Of a stretch of DNA of 64,000 nucleotides, positions 47,701-59,461 are shown piece after piece. The position numbers and the translations under genes are program-made. Location of the stretch: the NCBI GenBank assembly GCA_014529385.2, contig CM043960.1, positions 23,996,396 to 24,060,395 of the forward strand. Reading direction: 5' to 3'. Every line of letters starts with the position of its first letter. Positions within the stretch are counted from its first letter, which is position 1. Source of the DNA: Adiantum capillus-veneris. Taxonomy: Eukaryota > Streptophyta > Polypodiopsida > Polypodiales > Pteridaceae. The notes below the pieces were generated by a model. It made no database searches. It saw only the letters and a list, made by a program, of their open reading frames with translations, and was not told the origin of the DNA.

Positions 47701-48109
47701 AACCCTAACGAGCACCATGACATTCTTCAAAAGTCTCCTTGATCTCTCATGTGCCATGCTCTACAAAATTTTTTTAATGCTGCTCACATGCATTGAAGCT
47801 TTTCACGAGCCACAGCAAGCAGGAGCACCGTGGATGTCATTCCTTGAGGGAAATAAGGGTCTTTGCTATGACCTAAGCATCTAGAATTTTGAAGAATTCC
47901 TTTATGGCTTCTACATCTGATGCATGTTCTTGCCTTCTAGCAATATGTTGGTGATTAAGGAAGCATTCTATACAGGGTTCTTCACTTGGCGAACAAAGAT
48001 TTTTGGGCCAGTGATGATCAGCAATCTAGCCTTCAGATTTGTTGGCTACTCAACCATTGAGCTCAAAAACAAGGTTCCCATGCAGTTCTTGCAGGTTCCA
48101 GACAAATAA
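44741..48109 (+). pseudogene. Large coiled-coil protein of a pol-less LTR element
   Basis: A long protein (about 1,100 codons) in frame 2 (44741-45700), a shift to frame 1 (45697-46422), then back to frame 2 (46373-48109), with about ten stops. The first part has no recognised domain. The middle is a Pro/Thr/Glu-rich linker (46090-46420). 46420-47000 is a strong coiled coil (LQGELEDRMNVISNLHRQIQ, ELELNLEQSQQKDL). The last part (47213-47884) is globular and Trp-rich. No reverse transcriptase, integrase or protease is present. A polypurine tract and LTR follow at 48.22 kb, so it fits a large non-autonomous retrotransposon with its own protein. The protein family is unknown to me. Confidence 0.6.
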
Positions 48110-48197
48110 AGAAAGATCAAATATGAGAAGGCACTCCATGCACTTAAAGACCACCTCGCTAGCCGTCAACCTAAAGATTGCTTCAGTCCATAAAGCT

Positions 48198-48228
48198 GTG
48201 TCAAGGGACGACACAGGCGAGGAGGGGG
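48198..48228 (+). promoter_or_regulatory. Pre-LTR hairpin and polypurine tract
   Basis: GTGTC AAGGGAC GACAC forms a five-pair stem with a seven-base loop, then aggcgaggagggggg leads into the LTR. The same core occurs at 28542-28577 in front of a different LTR. Confidence 0.65.
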
Positions 48229-48600
48229 GAGCAAGTTTTTGGAGCTCTCATTGTAAAAAAAATTACTATTTTGATGAATTGGGAATATTGTAATTCCTAT
48301 TTTCCAGATAAATATTATAATTGATGAGCCGGGGCTACAAGCTTCCAGATTGTATCAACCTATCTTTAGTTAGAGCTCCCAGATTATTAGTTTTCACCAC
48401 CAAAAACCTGGCTAAGGTATAAAAGTCCATTTTTGTAAGTTTTTCAATAGTAGAAATGCAAAGTGAGCTAATGGCACTCACTTCTCTCCTTCTCGCGCTT
48501 CCTACTCCCTCCTCGGTTGTCACATTGCAGTCGCGTCTGTTGCGTTGCAATTGAGGTAAGATCTCTACGCATGACATAAGAATTTCACAGTATTTTGTAG
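48229..48600 (+). mobile_element. LTR, plus orientation (~0.37 kb)
   Basis: Aligns, inverted, with 51930-52316. It has a TATA box in gctaaggtataaaag (48418-48424) that is also in the partner. It ends just before a primer site tggtgccgcc (48605-48614). It could be the 3' LTR of the 44.7-48.2 kb element, and its following leader (to about 48900) also matches the partner's leader. Confidence 0.78.
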
Positions 48601-48604
48601 ATTT

Positions 48605-48614
48605 TGGTGCCGCC
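48605..48614 (+). promoter_or_regulatory. Primer-binding site, plus orientation
   Basis: tggtgccgcc, beside tggcgtcgcc in the inverted partner; resembles the TGGCGCCG start used by Ty3 elements primed with tRNA-Asp. Confidence 0.55.
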
Positions 48615-49023
48615 TAATCTCATCATAAGTAGGAATTTACACCTCAAAATCAAAAACTAAGTATAGGCAGGGTATTGGGGCATCATTGCTAAGCATTTAG
48701 ATGCATTCTGGGTCACAAACAACTAGGTCAAAAACTCACTGTTGTTAATAATCGCAATTTTTGCACTTGACCTAAAGTGAGATTTGAGACCATAAGTATG
48801 TGTGCTTAAGTCTTATAGACGTGTCCTAGAAGTTTCGTAATGTTTGGATGTCATTTGTTTGTCGATGAGTAATTGGCTTTTGGTGATTTCAATCATTTGA
48901 GTGTAGCTTGAGTTAGATGCGAGTTATTTGTGGTTTTCCAAGAGATTGACAACCTCTTGTAAAATCTATGCACTAGTCGAGTTAGCTTTGTCCCACGATT
49001 GACAATTATATTTGTGGTTCTCG

Positions 49024-51720
49024 CTATGTCTGCAATAAGATAGGATTGAGGTTAGACGCTCGTCCCACATTGTCAGTAGCATCATAATAGAGGTCTAAAA
49101 AGACTTTTTGAGCTTTAAGTAAGTCCTTGGGTTCTTGAAATTCATCTTCAATGTGAAGGGTTGAGATCATTTGTATGGGAATTATGCCATAACCATCCTC
49201 ATTGCAAAATTGAGTAGGCATACACGTATTCACACACAAATCCATTGTTGCCAAAATTTAAGTCCATTCAAATGGCTCAAAAAAATGCTTTGGAAAGGGT
49301 TCATGTATACATGCCTCATATGTGCAATCCCTTTCTAAGATACATTCTTCTCATTTTAAACTCCCTTTTTTTAGGCTCCACACATCCAAATAGGTGTGTC
49401 TTTGTTTAGCCAAGATGAAAGCTTCGATTCAGCTGAAGAGACTAAGTCAAATTCTTGAATGGGTGTTTTCACTACATCTCTATAAGTGTGATCTTTCAAA
49501 TTGACCCTTGTGATTGATCCCACTTGCTTCAAGTACGGGTAATTGTTTCCCCAAACTTGAATGAGGTATACTTGCCACATGAATGGCCTTCCCAAGATGA
49601 TTTCATAGTTAGTTTCTTTCCAAAGTCTACTATCACAAAATTATGTTGATAATAAATTCCATAGGAACTAACTATCACTTTTTCAAGTAGCCCTTATGGT
49701 TTTCCTATGTGTCAATTAGACAATTGTAATTTCATTCGAGTTTGTACAATGGTCAGTTTTCCCATGATTCCCATATTGTTTTTGTGGCTATGGCTATTCC
49801 AGCCCCACTATCCAGTATTACCATGGTTTCTACATCATTATATCTCACCGGAAGGGTTGTGTTTCCTTTTTCCCCTTTGTATTCTCCACCTTTGTTCATA
49901 GGGACGGATCTAATCTCCTTGTTATCCAATTCATGTTTCAATTCACCATTTTTTTTCGCAATTAGCCCTATTATCCCCACCTTCTCTAGAGTTTTTGATA
50001 AATAATTCCATAAATATGGTCTAATTTTTAATAGTTCTCCCAAGGTAAGAGTACATTGAATGGGTGTTCTCTACCTCTAGGGTTTGTTCCGTTCTTTTTA
50101 CATGAGTGGTTTTGCACACTATGGACTCATCTTGTTGTCTTCTAAGTAAGAGGGTAGTGTTTTTAGAGTCCATGGTTTAGACATTCCTGATGCTTTAGGG
50201 CCACAATCCCCATACAAGGATTGTATGTCAATGTCCATATTACGAGGTAAATTGTCTAACCAGACTTCCTCTATAGGAGTTGATTTCAGAGTTATGCTCC
50301 CATCGTTAATCTCTCTCACTTTTTTCGATAAATGTCCTAGCCAGTCTTCCTCCAAGAACGAAATTCCATCTAAAGCATCTTCACTATCATGCACTATGAG
50401 TTCTGCCTCTTTAGTTTCAATGTGGGGTTCTACCACCACTTTAGACTTCTCTTTATTGGTTTCTACCACAAACTCCGATTTTGCTATACTCTCAAGCATG
50501 GGTTTTTGTTTTTCCATCATTTCTTGAGTAATTCTTACCAAATTTTTATAAGCTTCAAGCTTAACTGCTTCCATATCTGAAGAAGGATAGTTTTTCTATT
50601 TGTTTTCCATATTTTACCATGCTTTAAGTTCCACTTGGAAAGCTTCCAAGGCTGCATTGATTGGCTAAAAATTTTTATCTACCAAAATTGATCCTCGAGA
50701 TTTTATTGTGAATTTCTTGATTTCACTCCCAGTTTCTTTCACTTTTTCTTAGAATAGTTCTTTGGATTTTTTCTCAATTTAGTACTTTTGTTTCTGTTTT
50801 CTCATCTCATATCTTTGACTTCTTCTTTTCTTGGTCTTTTGAGAGAAATTTTTAGTATTCTCTGATCATCCCTTTTGAATGCATATACTTTACAGACATT
50901 GCATTATGTCCAAGGAATGGAGGTTGTTGACCCAACACTGGTTGTCTTACCATACCCATCATTGATCTTTGTGTTGGGGCCATATTAGGCTGATATCTGT
51001 ACATGGGTTGTCCTTGTGGTCTCATCGGCACATATTGAGCATGTTCATCGTACTTTGGTCAGTAATAGCACTCATTGGTTTCATGTTTTGTCCATTTATC
51101 CTCAATAGCACACCGTTTTTGCAATCTAAGTGGTTGTCCCTGTCAAGGTATCCCTTCCCCTGGTCCTCTCATAGGAGCTTTTTGCATACTATTCATCATT
51201 TTGTTCATCCTTTTGAGCATGTCTTCTATGGCTATGAGTGGTGCTATAGCAGCTATTCCCACCTATGTTGGTTTTGTGGATGTTGTTTTCTCACTATGAG
51301 TTCCTTAGGGACTTCTCCTTCATTGAAAATATCACAATTGTCTCCCAAGTCAATAGCATCTGATACACACTCTTCTAGGGTCGTATGTTTCTTGCTATAC
51401 AATATAGCATAGAGTTCTTTGTTTAGCAACCCTTCTAGAAACAATCACACTAATCTTTCTTCTACTGGTATTTCTAATTCTGTGCATCTTACAATGTATT
51501 GCTTCATCCTAGTTGCACAATACCTAACAGACTCACCTTGTTTCTATTTGAAGCTATAGATTTGAGCTACCGTTTTATGTTTGATCCCAGTTTTGGAACA
51601 TGCACTACAAACCCTTGAGCTAATGTATTTAAATCCATGATTGCCCTTGGTGGAATGTGTTGCAACCATGTCAAAGCTTTTCCTTCTAAAGTCATTTTCA
51701 AATCCCTCAAATTGAGCACA
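49024..51720 (-). pseudogene. Ty3-type gag and protease remnant, minus strand
   Basis: Minus-strand gag begins near 51720 (MTLEGKALTWLQHIPPRAIM, LNTLAQGFVV), then FLEGLLNKELYAIL (51444-51253). A middle frame, 50574-50119, carries DIQSLYGDCG. The protease (50043-49753) keeps the active site MVILDSGAGIAIAT, and continues ILGRPF (49595). Beyond about 49254 there is a further domain fragment without an identity. Reverse transcriptase and integrase are absent. The family is the same as the 20.5-23.4 kb remnant, whose active site is broken. Stops and shifts occur between the frames. Confidence 0.8.
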
Positions 51721-51915
51721 TGCTTATGGTCTCAAATCTCACTTTCGATGAAGTGAAAAAATGGCGATTATTAACAGCAGTGAGATTTTGACCTAGTCCT
51801 TTCTGACCCCGGATGCATCTAAATGCTTAGCAATGATGCCCCAATACCTCGCATATGCTTATTTTGTGATTTCCTAGCTTGAATTCCTACTTATGATGAA
51901 ATTAGGCCACGGGTT

Positions 51916-51925
51916 GGCGACGCCA
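51916..51925 (-). promoter_or_regulatory. Primer-binding site, minus orientation
   Basis: Minus reading TGGCGTCGCC, immediately downstream of the LTR at 51930-52316 and upstream of gag. Confidence 0.6.
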
Positions 51926-51929
51926 AAAG

Positions 51930-52316
51930 TTACGATTTACCATGATATGTTTATGTCAATGCATAGAGCTCTTACCTGTGGTTGCAACGCAGCAGACTGC
52001 ACTGCAATGCGACAACCAACAAGGGAGATAGAAGCATGAGAAGGAGAGAAATGAGTGCCGTTAGCTCACGCTGTGTACATCTTATCCAAAAATTTAATAA
52101 TAACTTTATAAAATTGGCTTTTATACCTTAGCCAAGGTTTCTTTGCTAAAAATCTAATCATCTAGGAGCTCTAGCGAAGGATAAATTGATACAATCTAGA
52201 AGCTTATAGCTCCGGCTCATAGATTACAATATCCACTTGGCAAATAGGAGTTACAATATTCTTGATTTATCAAAATATTAAGTGTTTTTACAATAAATCT
52301 CCTAAAAAATGCTACA
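51930..52316 (-). mobile_element. LTR, minus orientation, 5' LTR of the gag-protease remnant
   Basis: Minus reading starts TGTAGCATTTTTTAGG, has a TATA box (complement at 52119-52125) and ends before the primer site. It matches 48229-48600 with roughly one difference in five. Confidence 0.8.
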
Positions 52317-52599
52317 TGGGTTAGCTTGCTGCTAAGAATCGTAGTCTTAAAAAAAGGAAATATGCACAAGAGAGCATACCATCTTTTGTGATTGTTCCAT
52401 GGAGAAGCATCTGATGGTGTTGATGATTATCTTCCAGATTTGTATCTATTTAACATTGAAATGATTCCAAGGTGGAGTGAAGCGGTCATCTCTCTAGTCA
52501 CAATAGGATCATTATAGGTAGAAAGACAATCATCAATCATTCAAGAAATCTCCAACTTTTAGCTGGACAACTTTAAGAAAGGTAAGGATGAAATTTTGA

Positions 52600-54120
52600 A
52601 ACTATGTGTACAGTAGAACGAGAATGAATACTACCTGATCCGTGCTCATATACAAAACACGGGGTTTCATGAAGAAAAAACACAAACATACCAAAGACTA
52701 ATGAGACTTGGGGTCTACTGGCAAAACATGGAGAATAGTGTCCATAATAATGTAAAATCATGTGAAGCCTGTAAAAAGCAACCTCCAATGGAATATGCCA
52801 CCCTCTTTAGAGTACTGCAAGCACCCAAATGGAGTATTTACATAATCGAGTACTTAAAAACTAGGACCTTCTTAGAGGGATGGAGTAAGGTGCGAATGAG
52901 AACTGTAGAGGAAGAAGCAAAGCACTATTTGCTGATTTCAAACTAGCTGTACAGGCGGGGAAAGGACAATCAATTAATATTATGTGCTACTGAAAGCGAA
53001 TATTTCTCCATCCTAGAACAAGCACATTCGAGCCAGCCAGGTGGACAGTTTTATGCTGATAAAACTACCAAGCTAGTACTTCATGCACGAATATGGTCGC
53101 CACCATTGTTCAAATATATGGAGGCATATGTAATATGGTTTGATGAATTCCAATGCACAAAAGTACCTCTACGGAAAGATGAAATGCCATTATGGCCGAT
53201 GATTGGAGTATGAGCCTTTTCCAAGTGGGACATAGATTTTATACGCCGCATCATACCTCCTACATACCAAATGCATGCACAGTATATAATAGTAGCCACA
53301 TATAATTTGACCAAATGGGTGGAAGCAAAAGCAACACATAAAAACGATGCACGGACTATGACACAATTCCTCTTCAAAAACATCTTTACCAGATACGATC
53401 TACCCATTGAAATTGTGAGCGTAGAGGAACACACTTAATAAACAACGTCATTGAAAGCTTACTCAACAAATTCATGGTGATTCATCACAAATCAGCACCC
53501 TACCACCCCCAAGCTCAAGAACAAGCCGAAAGTACTAATAAAATATTGTGCACGATGCTCACAAAATAGTGAGTGACTCAAGGACCGATTGGGATCAAAA
53601 GCTACACTCAGTGTTATGGGCTTATAGGGTAGCATTTAAAACTTCCATAGGAACCACTCCATTTAACCTTGTGTTTGAGATTAATGCAATTCTACCCATG
53701 GAATTCATAATTAACCCGCTTTGAGTCGCAACACAGTTAGGATGGACAGGACACGAACTATCTGAAAGACTAGACATCTTGGAGAAACTAGATGAAACTA
53801 GAATGAGGGCAGTGGTAGGAATATATGCCCAAAAATGACAAATGAAAGCTTTGCATGATCAGAATGTAATTAGCAAGGAGTTCCAAAAAGGGGATCATGT
53901 TTTGGTGTTTACCCTAAAGCAACACTCCAAAAGTCTCAAAAAGCGAAGGGATGGAGCCTATTGTAATACATGATATATCACAAAGTGACACCATCAAGCT
54001 TGCAAAATTGGCAGGTGAGGAGATGTTTAATTGGATAAGTGGGTGCAGGTTAAGAAAATGTCTTCTCCCATTGAAACTAGAGAGCTCCAAACAATTCATG
54101 CAGTAGACCAACGGAGAAAT
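52600..54120 (+). pseudogene. Ty3 integrase remnant with two zinc-binding modules
   Basis: Module 1 (52640-52780) has an intact HHCC set: AHIQNTGFHEE and CEACKKQ. Module 2 (52950-53170) begins LYRRGKDNQLILCATESEYF, AHSSQPGGQF, but has lost one His and one Cys. The core (53220-53420) reads KWDIDFIRRIIPP and LTKWVEA. The second catalytic Asp is lost to a small deletion near 53423; RGTHLINNVIESLL and PYHPQAQEQAESTNK follow in another frame. A tail with FQKGDHVLVF lies near 53880. Stops and shifts make it non-functional. Two tandem zinc modules joined by an ATLFRVLQAPKWSIYIIEYL linker look like a built-in feature rather than a chance duplication, since they differ in sequence. Confidence 0.78.
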
Positions 54121-54255
54121 AGAGCCCATGATATGTAGGAACATGCTAAAAAAGAAGCCAAGATCAAAATTTTAAAGAGAAGGAAACAAGAAAACCTTCA
54201 AGAAAATTGGTGACAGAACAAAGGCATCAATCCTCCTCCAATAGCATCAATTCAA

Positions 54256-54666
54256 ACGGATCCTACATGGTTAGGTGGCATAGATCTACAAATTTTAATT
54301 CAACTTCATGATGGTTCCACCAAGCGCGCATTAGTGGACACTGGGGCACAAGCGAATGTCGCCAACTACTCAACATTTTTTAAATTGACAAGGAAACCTC
54401 TAACGCCGAATACTATTGGGTTCAAGGTGGCTAAACAAGGAACAATGAACAACCTGGGACGTGTCAGTTTACCAATAATTGTTGATGGAAATGCTTACCC
54501 TCATCAATTTCATGTAGTCGCCGATACAGACCTTAATGAGGCAGTAAATCTGGGAGTGCCATGGATGCGCACTTATAAAGCCACACCAAATTGGAAAAAT
54601 GATACCTTACAACTCATGTTAGATGACACATCTTTCACCAGAGTAGGGAATGGAGGAAGCTTTTGA
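54256..54666 (+). CDS. Retropepsin-like aspartic protease domain downstream of integrase
   Basis: The open frame 54334-54666, extended upstream to about 54256, reads LQILIQLHDGSTKRALVDTG, AQANVANYS, then IIVDGNAYPHQFHVVAD, NLGVPWMRTY. The DTGA active site and the downstream hydrophobic-Gly (NLG, as ILG) motif match retropepsins. In Ty3 elements the protease normally lies between gag and reverse transcriptase; here it is on the C-terminal side of integrase, about 230 bp after its tail and without a zinc knuckle in front. It is the only uninterrupted domain of this remnant. It may be a second protease of this lineage or the start of another element. Confidence 0.65.
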   Translation, partial: TDPTWLGGIDLQILIQLHDGSTKRALVDTGAQANVANYSTFFKLTRKPLTPNTIGFKVAKQGTMNNLGRVSLPIIVDGNAYPHQFHVVADTDLNEAVNLGVPWMRTYKATPNWKNDTLQLMLDDTSFTRVGNGGSF

Positions 54667-55147
54667 GGGAGCTTTTTATGCAAAATTGACGGGTTGGTTT
54701 TTTTTTTGAAAAAGCTCTCTCTAAGCACTTTGTGCTAGATTCACTAATCTTATGCAAAAATCTCCCTTCCCCAAATGTTGGTTAATGTCGCAGCCTGTCA
54801 CCCGTCATTGTTCCGCAATATTAACAGACATCATTGTAGAGTGGCGGTTGGGTGGTTGGAGGTCGTATGTGCACTTTTAACAATGTGCCTATACAGACAA
54901 GTGTTGCCAGTGTAAGTGTTAGTAAGACCCTTCATGCTCCATTTGCAATTTTTCTTTTAATTAATTTCTCCAATATTAATTCTCCACACTGACTTAGGGT
55001 AAGGTCATGTAACCTTGCTTTACTGCTATCTAGCTAGAGCAGCTGGTTAACTATTTCATGATAGGGTGTCTTAAACATCTAGCACTAGTGTTTAAAGAAA
55101 ACCATACTCAAAATGTTATTCACCAAAAAGGGCAAGTCTGATGTCCT
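54667..55147. other. Probable LTR or untranslated tail
   Basis: Begins just after a purine-rich aatggaggaagc near the end of the protease frame. No second copy was found. No gene. Confidence 0.35.
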
Positions 55148-55151
55148 CAGT

Positions 55152-55184
<33 letters not shown>

Positions 55185-55925
55185 ATGTCACGGGACAAAA
55201 AAAGCTTAGCTAATGAGCTTTACAGCTACATCTCTATTATGCCGCCCATCACATGATCACACAAACAGCTATCACAATAGAAGCAAGTATTTGGCCGCTC
55301 TGCCAAAGGCACGATACGAGTCGCCAAGGCTACCCCATACTCCCGAGTGTGGTGAGTACAGTTAAAATATCCTCGTAGCTGATAACCATAACTACGGTAT
55401 AGGAAAATCTTCTTAGGAGGTAGAAACTGGGCTAGTAGATATAGCCGATCTGAAAAACCAAGCTTTATGGAATGCTCGATATAATAATACTTAGGCCCTA
55501 GACCCACTGCTGCAGTAAACATCGCCAATCGGATATTATTTTTGAAATGTTCACGACCCCAAAGTGTCACTCTGGTCACTCGATCCTGATATGTCTACCA
55601 CTTTGTTTGAGAAACAAAGGTTCCTAGCTGCGGGAATAGATGTTGTTCATAACGGAGTAATGTTGCTCGACGTATAGACTCATTTGACATAAAGAGATGT
55701 GCAGTTGCTATGAAAAGAACCTGGTCATGACAGTAGGCCATAATACACCAAGGATGCAAAATAGATGAAGAATGCCAAACTCTAGAATGATACTCTATAC
55801 TTGGGGCTTTATATTTGACCAACCATCTCCAAAAAAAACTTTTTTAAGGAAAGTGTGCCTAATATGGTGTTGTCTCTCACACTTTAAAAGGTTTTTTTCA
55901 CATTATTGTGCGGGTAGGAATTGAG
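55148..55925 (-). repeat. Long inverted repeat, left arm
   Basis: Pairs with 58722-59507. The outer end is a CA run (55148-55181) that faces a GT run (59467-59507). The inner end is near acattattgtgcgggtagg (55903-55921), matching the complement of 58724-58742. The arms differ at about one base in thirty to forty by eye. Confidence 0.9.
55226..55822 (-). pseudogene. Unknown ~198-codon protein, left-arm copy
   Basis: Runs MVKYKAPSIEYHSRVW to a Cys cluster CFYCDSCLCDHVMGG at the end. A TAG near 55593 interrupts it. The family is not recognised. The right-arm copy lacks this stop but has another. Confidence 0.65.
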
Positions 55926-58721
55926 AAGCCAAGGTTCGATCGAACTTCTGCCATCAGAAATATGTCACCTCTTTGAACTAAGTGATAGGTTAATCAGAAC
56001 CTACCTCTATTCTTATAGTATATGACAATGCTGAAAACTTGCATTTTATTTAACCTTTAGTCCGGTATGTGAAGTCAGCATCAAGGGCACCATACCCGAA
56101 GCCAGTACACAGAATAACCTTTTTAGCCACTTCAGTACAATAGGCTACCGGGAAAAGGATCAATTTCACTTGTAAAAAAGTTGAGTTAAAAAAACCTCAT
56201 TTAATCTTATAATCGGGTATGCGAAACCTATCATACCCTACTGTAAAATAATATGCCTGGCCACTATTTCCAAAAAAAACAGTTTTGAATGACCTCTGAA
56301 TCCTCTCAAGTAGTTTTTACTAAAATAGGCACCAGATTTTAGTAACAGATTCAATTCCGGGTAAGTCCTTTTTCCGAAATTACCTCAGCAAAGTCACCAA
56401 ACTTATCCAACTACTTACAAATATCTCATTCTTTTAGTGTAAGACAAGTTATTCTCAGATCTGCAGTACACTGTTCATGAGTACATTACCCATTTGAGAA
56501 AAAATATTACCAGAGTCAACATTATATACCCTTCATGTCCTTTATCCTCATTTTTATGTAGTCAAAGGATAAGACATACACCTAGCAATTTTCTTTTTTC
56601 CAAAAAAAAATTATATAGGACACACACAAAAAAACCAGTTAGACAGTCTCCCCCCTTTTTTTTAATTTCATTTGCATCAAACATTACTCAGTAGATACTG
56701 GTTTATTTTAACGCTTTCTTCATGCCAAGAAGAGCTATGTTTTGGAGCCAGTCTCCCAGTACTTTACATAGCAAAAACACATCTTTAGTCGAAGCAAAAC
56801 CCCATTCCATATACTTTTCTCTCTATGAATTTTTTAAGAACAGTCATCGGAGCAAGAAAAAACCATCTACTTACCTGGTTTTTTTTAGGCAAAATATCGG
56901 AATAAAAAAAATCTTGTTAACCTGAAGATTAGGAGGTAATTCTAAGTTTAACTTGAGCCATCCACGCTTCTTCCCTTACCAGTAAGAGTCAGATTCCAGA
57001 GCCAGGTTATATATATGTATTTTTTTCTTTATTTTATGAAAACAAACACCATCAGTCAAACAGATAACACTTGCCAGTCTCTAGAGTAAGAGATAATTTC
57101 ATTTTGACACAAGAAAAAGGTCAGTATCGAATAGTAAATTAGAAAACATCCTTTAATTTATTCAAAATTTCTTCATTCCAAAATTCGATACCTGTAATCT
57201 GAGTCTATTCAGTGTGAGGTCAGCTCATGTAAATAACTGTACTCCGACTCCTTAGTTTTTACAGTAGACATAAGTTTCTGACATTATAAGCACACTATTT
57301 TTAGCTTACTATTTTTTAGATCTTTGTGAATTTCTGGCTCTATGTAAAGACCAACGACACATACATCAACTAGTTGATCAAACCCAGCTTAACTTTACTT
57401 TTTCCAATGCAGTCCGCTCTATAAACATGCCATTATACATGCTCAAGTCATTTTATTCCATATCCGACAGTGTCAGACTAATCCCCTCAGAAAACGATAT
57501 AAAAAACCAGATTTCTCTTTCCCTATCCACTGATTTCACGGACCCATACCACATTATTTAAAGCAAAACCATAACTTGCATTGATGACAAAGCAAGCCAA
57601 TCTTATATCTCCTCATACATCATTCACATGACAGCTCAGTATCCGGAGATTATTTAACAAGTTTTTTTTTAAAATTTCCCAGAAAACAGTCTCAGCAAAG
57701 CTACGTAGTGTATAAAGAAATTCCTTAGAGCAAGACAGAGAATTTTTGTTAACCTGAAGATTAGGAGACGACGACGCCTCCACACTCGCTTTCTCCGATT
57801 TTTTCGGCATGTTTGGGCCACAGCCACCAGTAGATGGAATACGCAAAGTTTTTGAATTAGCACACGAAGGAAAATGATAACAGAGATGTAGTTATGTGAG
57901 TATGATAACTCACCTTTAGAAGTCAAGTTTAAATAGTTGATGCTCCTCTGCAGCAGACGCAACAGTTGAGTTGGACCGGTTAAGCCCCCAATCGAGGACG
58001 CCATTCCAGGCACGTACACCAGTATCCCCCATAGCCTAAGACCCGGAGGCAGAATCCAGAGGTTTAGTAGGTAAGATTCCACAATATCAGCACCTACTGC
58101 ACAAGAAAAAATGGCGGGGAAGTCTGTCATCGCCGGCCTTTCCACAAAAACCTAAGCGGTGGCGTGCAAAGGATGCAAGAAGGACCATAAGCCACGCTTA
58201 CAGAAATTTAAGGATTTGTACTGAGACCAAATAATGTGAAGCCAAGTCGGACAGTCACCTCCACAATGGTATAGCATATATTCCCATAAAAAGCCCGGTT
58301 TTATTCACTAGACGCGATTAAATACGGGGTCCGGTATATACACCTGAGTAGGTATTTTTAATCTGCTAGCATGACCTTAGGGTTTAGCATTTCCTTAGTG
58401 TAAAACACCTTTCTATACTGTGAGTATATGATATTTTTTTGGGAAAACTCTCCAAACGATAATAAGTCTTAGGAGTTAATAACCTGTTTTAATTCTAAAT
58501 GGTTGGTTAAACAAACAAATCTCGAGTATCATTTCCAGAGTAAGTGGTTTTCACCAATTTATTTGTAAAGCCCGGTCAGATAGACTACATCACCCCAAGG
58601 TAAAATTTAAATAGCAATGATTGCCATATTCATACCCAGGTCTCTAGACCCATATCTAGTAAGCTGTATCAAGTCTCGGGTATACAGTAGGTATTTATAC
58701 ATGCTATCCATGCCCTCTGCA
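55926..58721. other. Spacer of the long inverted repeat
   Basis: AT-rich with many A and T runs, and no recognised protein. Minus-strand frames at 58145-57669 and 57846-57613 include a basic N-terminal-like peptide MPKKSEKASVEASSSPNLQ next to a splice-donor-like CAGGTTAAC (57749-57755). The same 20-base phrase gttaacctgaagattaggag occurs at 56917-56936 and 57749-57768. A further donor-like AAAGGTGAGTT (minus) lies near 57914. So a spliced minus-strand gene is possible but unproven. Confidence 0.45.
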
Positions 58722-59461
58722 AGGTTTCCACCCACACAATAATGTGAAAGAAACCTTTTAAAATGTGAGAGACAACACCATATTAGGCACACTTTCCTAA
58801 AAAAAGTTTTTTCTGGAGATGGTTGGTCAAATATAAAGCCCCAAGTATAGAGTATCATTCTAGAGTTTGGCATTCTTCATCTATTTTGCATCATTGGTGT
58901 ATTATGGCCTACTGTCATGACCAGGTTCTTCTCATAGCAACTGCACATCTCTTTATGTCAAATGAGTCTATACGTCGAGCAACATTACTCCGTTATGAAC
59001 AACATCTATTCCCGCAGCTAGGAACCTTTGTTTCTCAAACAAAGTGGTGGACATATCAGGATCGTGTGACCAGAGTGACACTTTGGGGTCATGAACATTT
59101 CAAAAATAATATCCGATTGGCGATGTTTACTGAAGCAGTGGGTCTAGGGCCTAAGTATTATTATATCGAGCATTCCATAAAGCCTGGTTTTTCAGATCGG
59201 CTATATCTGCTAGCCCAGTTTCTACCTCCTTAGAAGATTTTCCTACACCGTAGTTATGGTTATCAGCTACGAGGATATTTTAACTGTACTCACCACACTC
59301 GGGAGTATGGGGTAGCCTTGGTGACTCGTATCATGCCTTTGGCAGAGCGGCCAAATACTTGCTTCTATTGTGATAGCTGTTTGTGTGATCATGTGATGGG
59401 CGGAATAATAGAGATGTAGCTGTAAAGCTCAGTAGCTAATATTTTTTTTGTCCCATGACAT

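Noticed and set aside
54256-54666. Host aspartic protease (pepsin-like A1)
   Set aside because: Only one short DTGA domain is present, of retropepsin size, embedded in a Ty3 remnant.
57669-58145. 158-codon minus-strand frame as a membrane protein
   Set aside because: Hydrophobic stretches are present, but splice-like signals interrupt it and no family is recognised; kept only as a possible exon.
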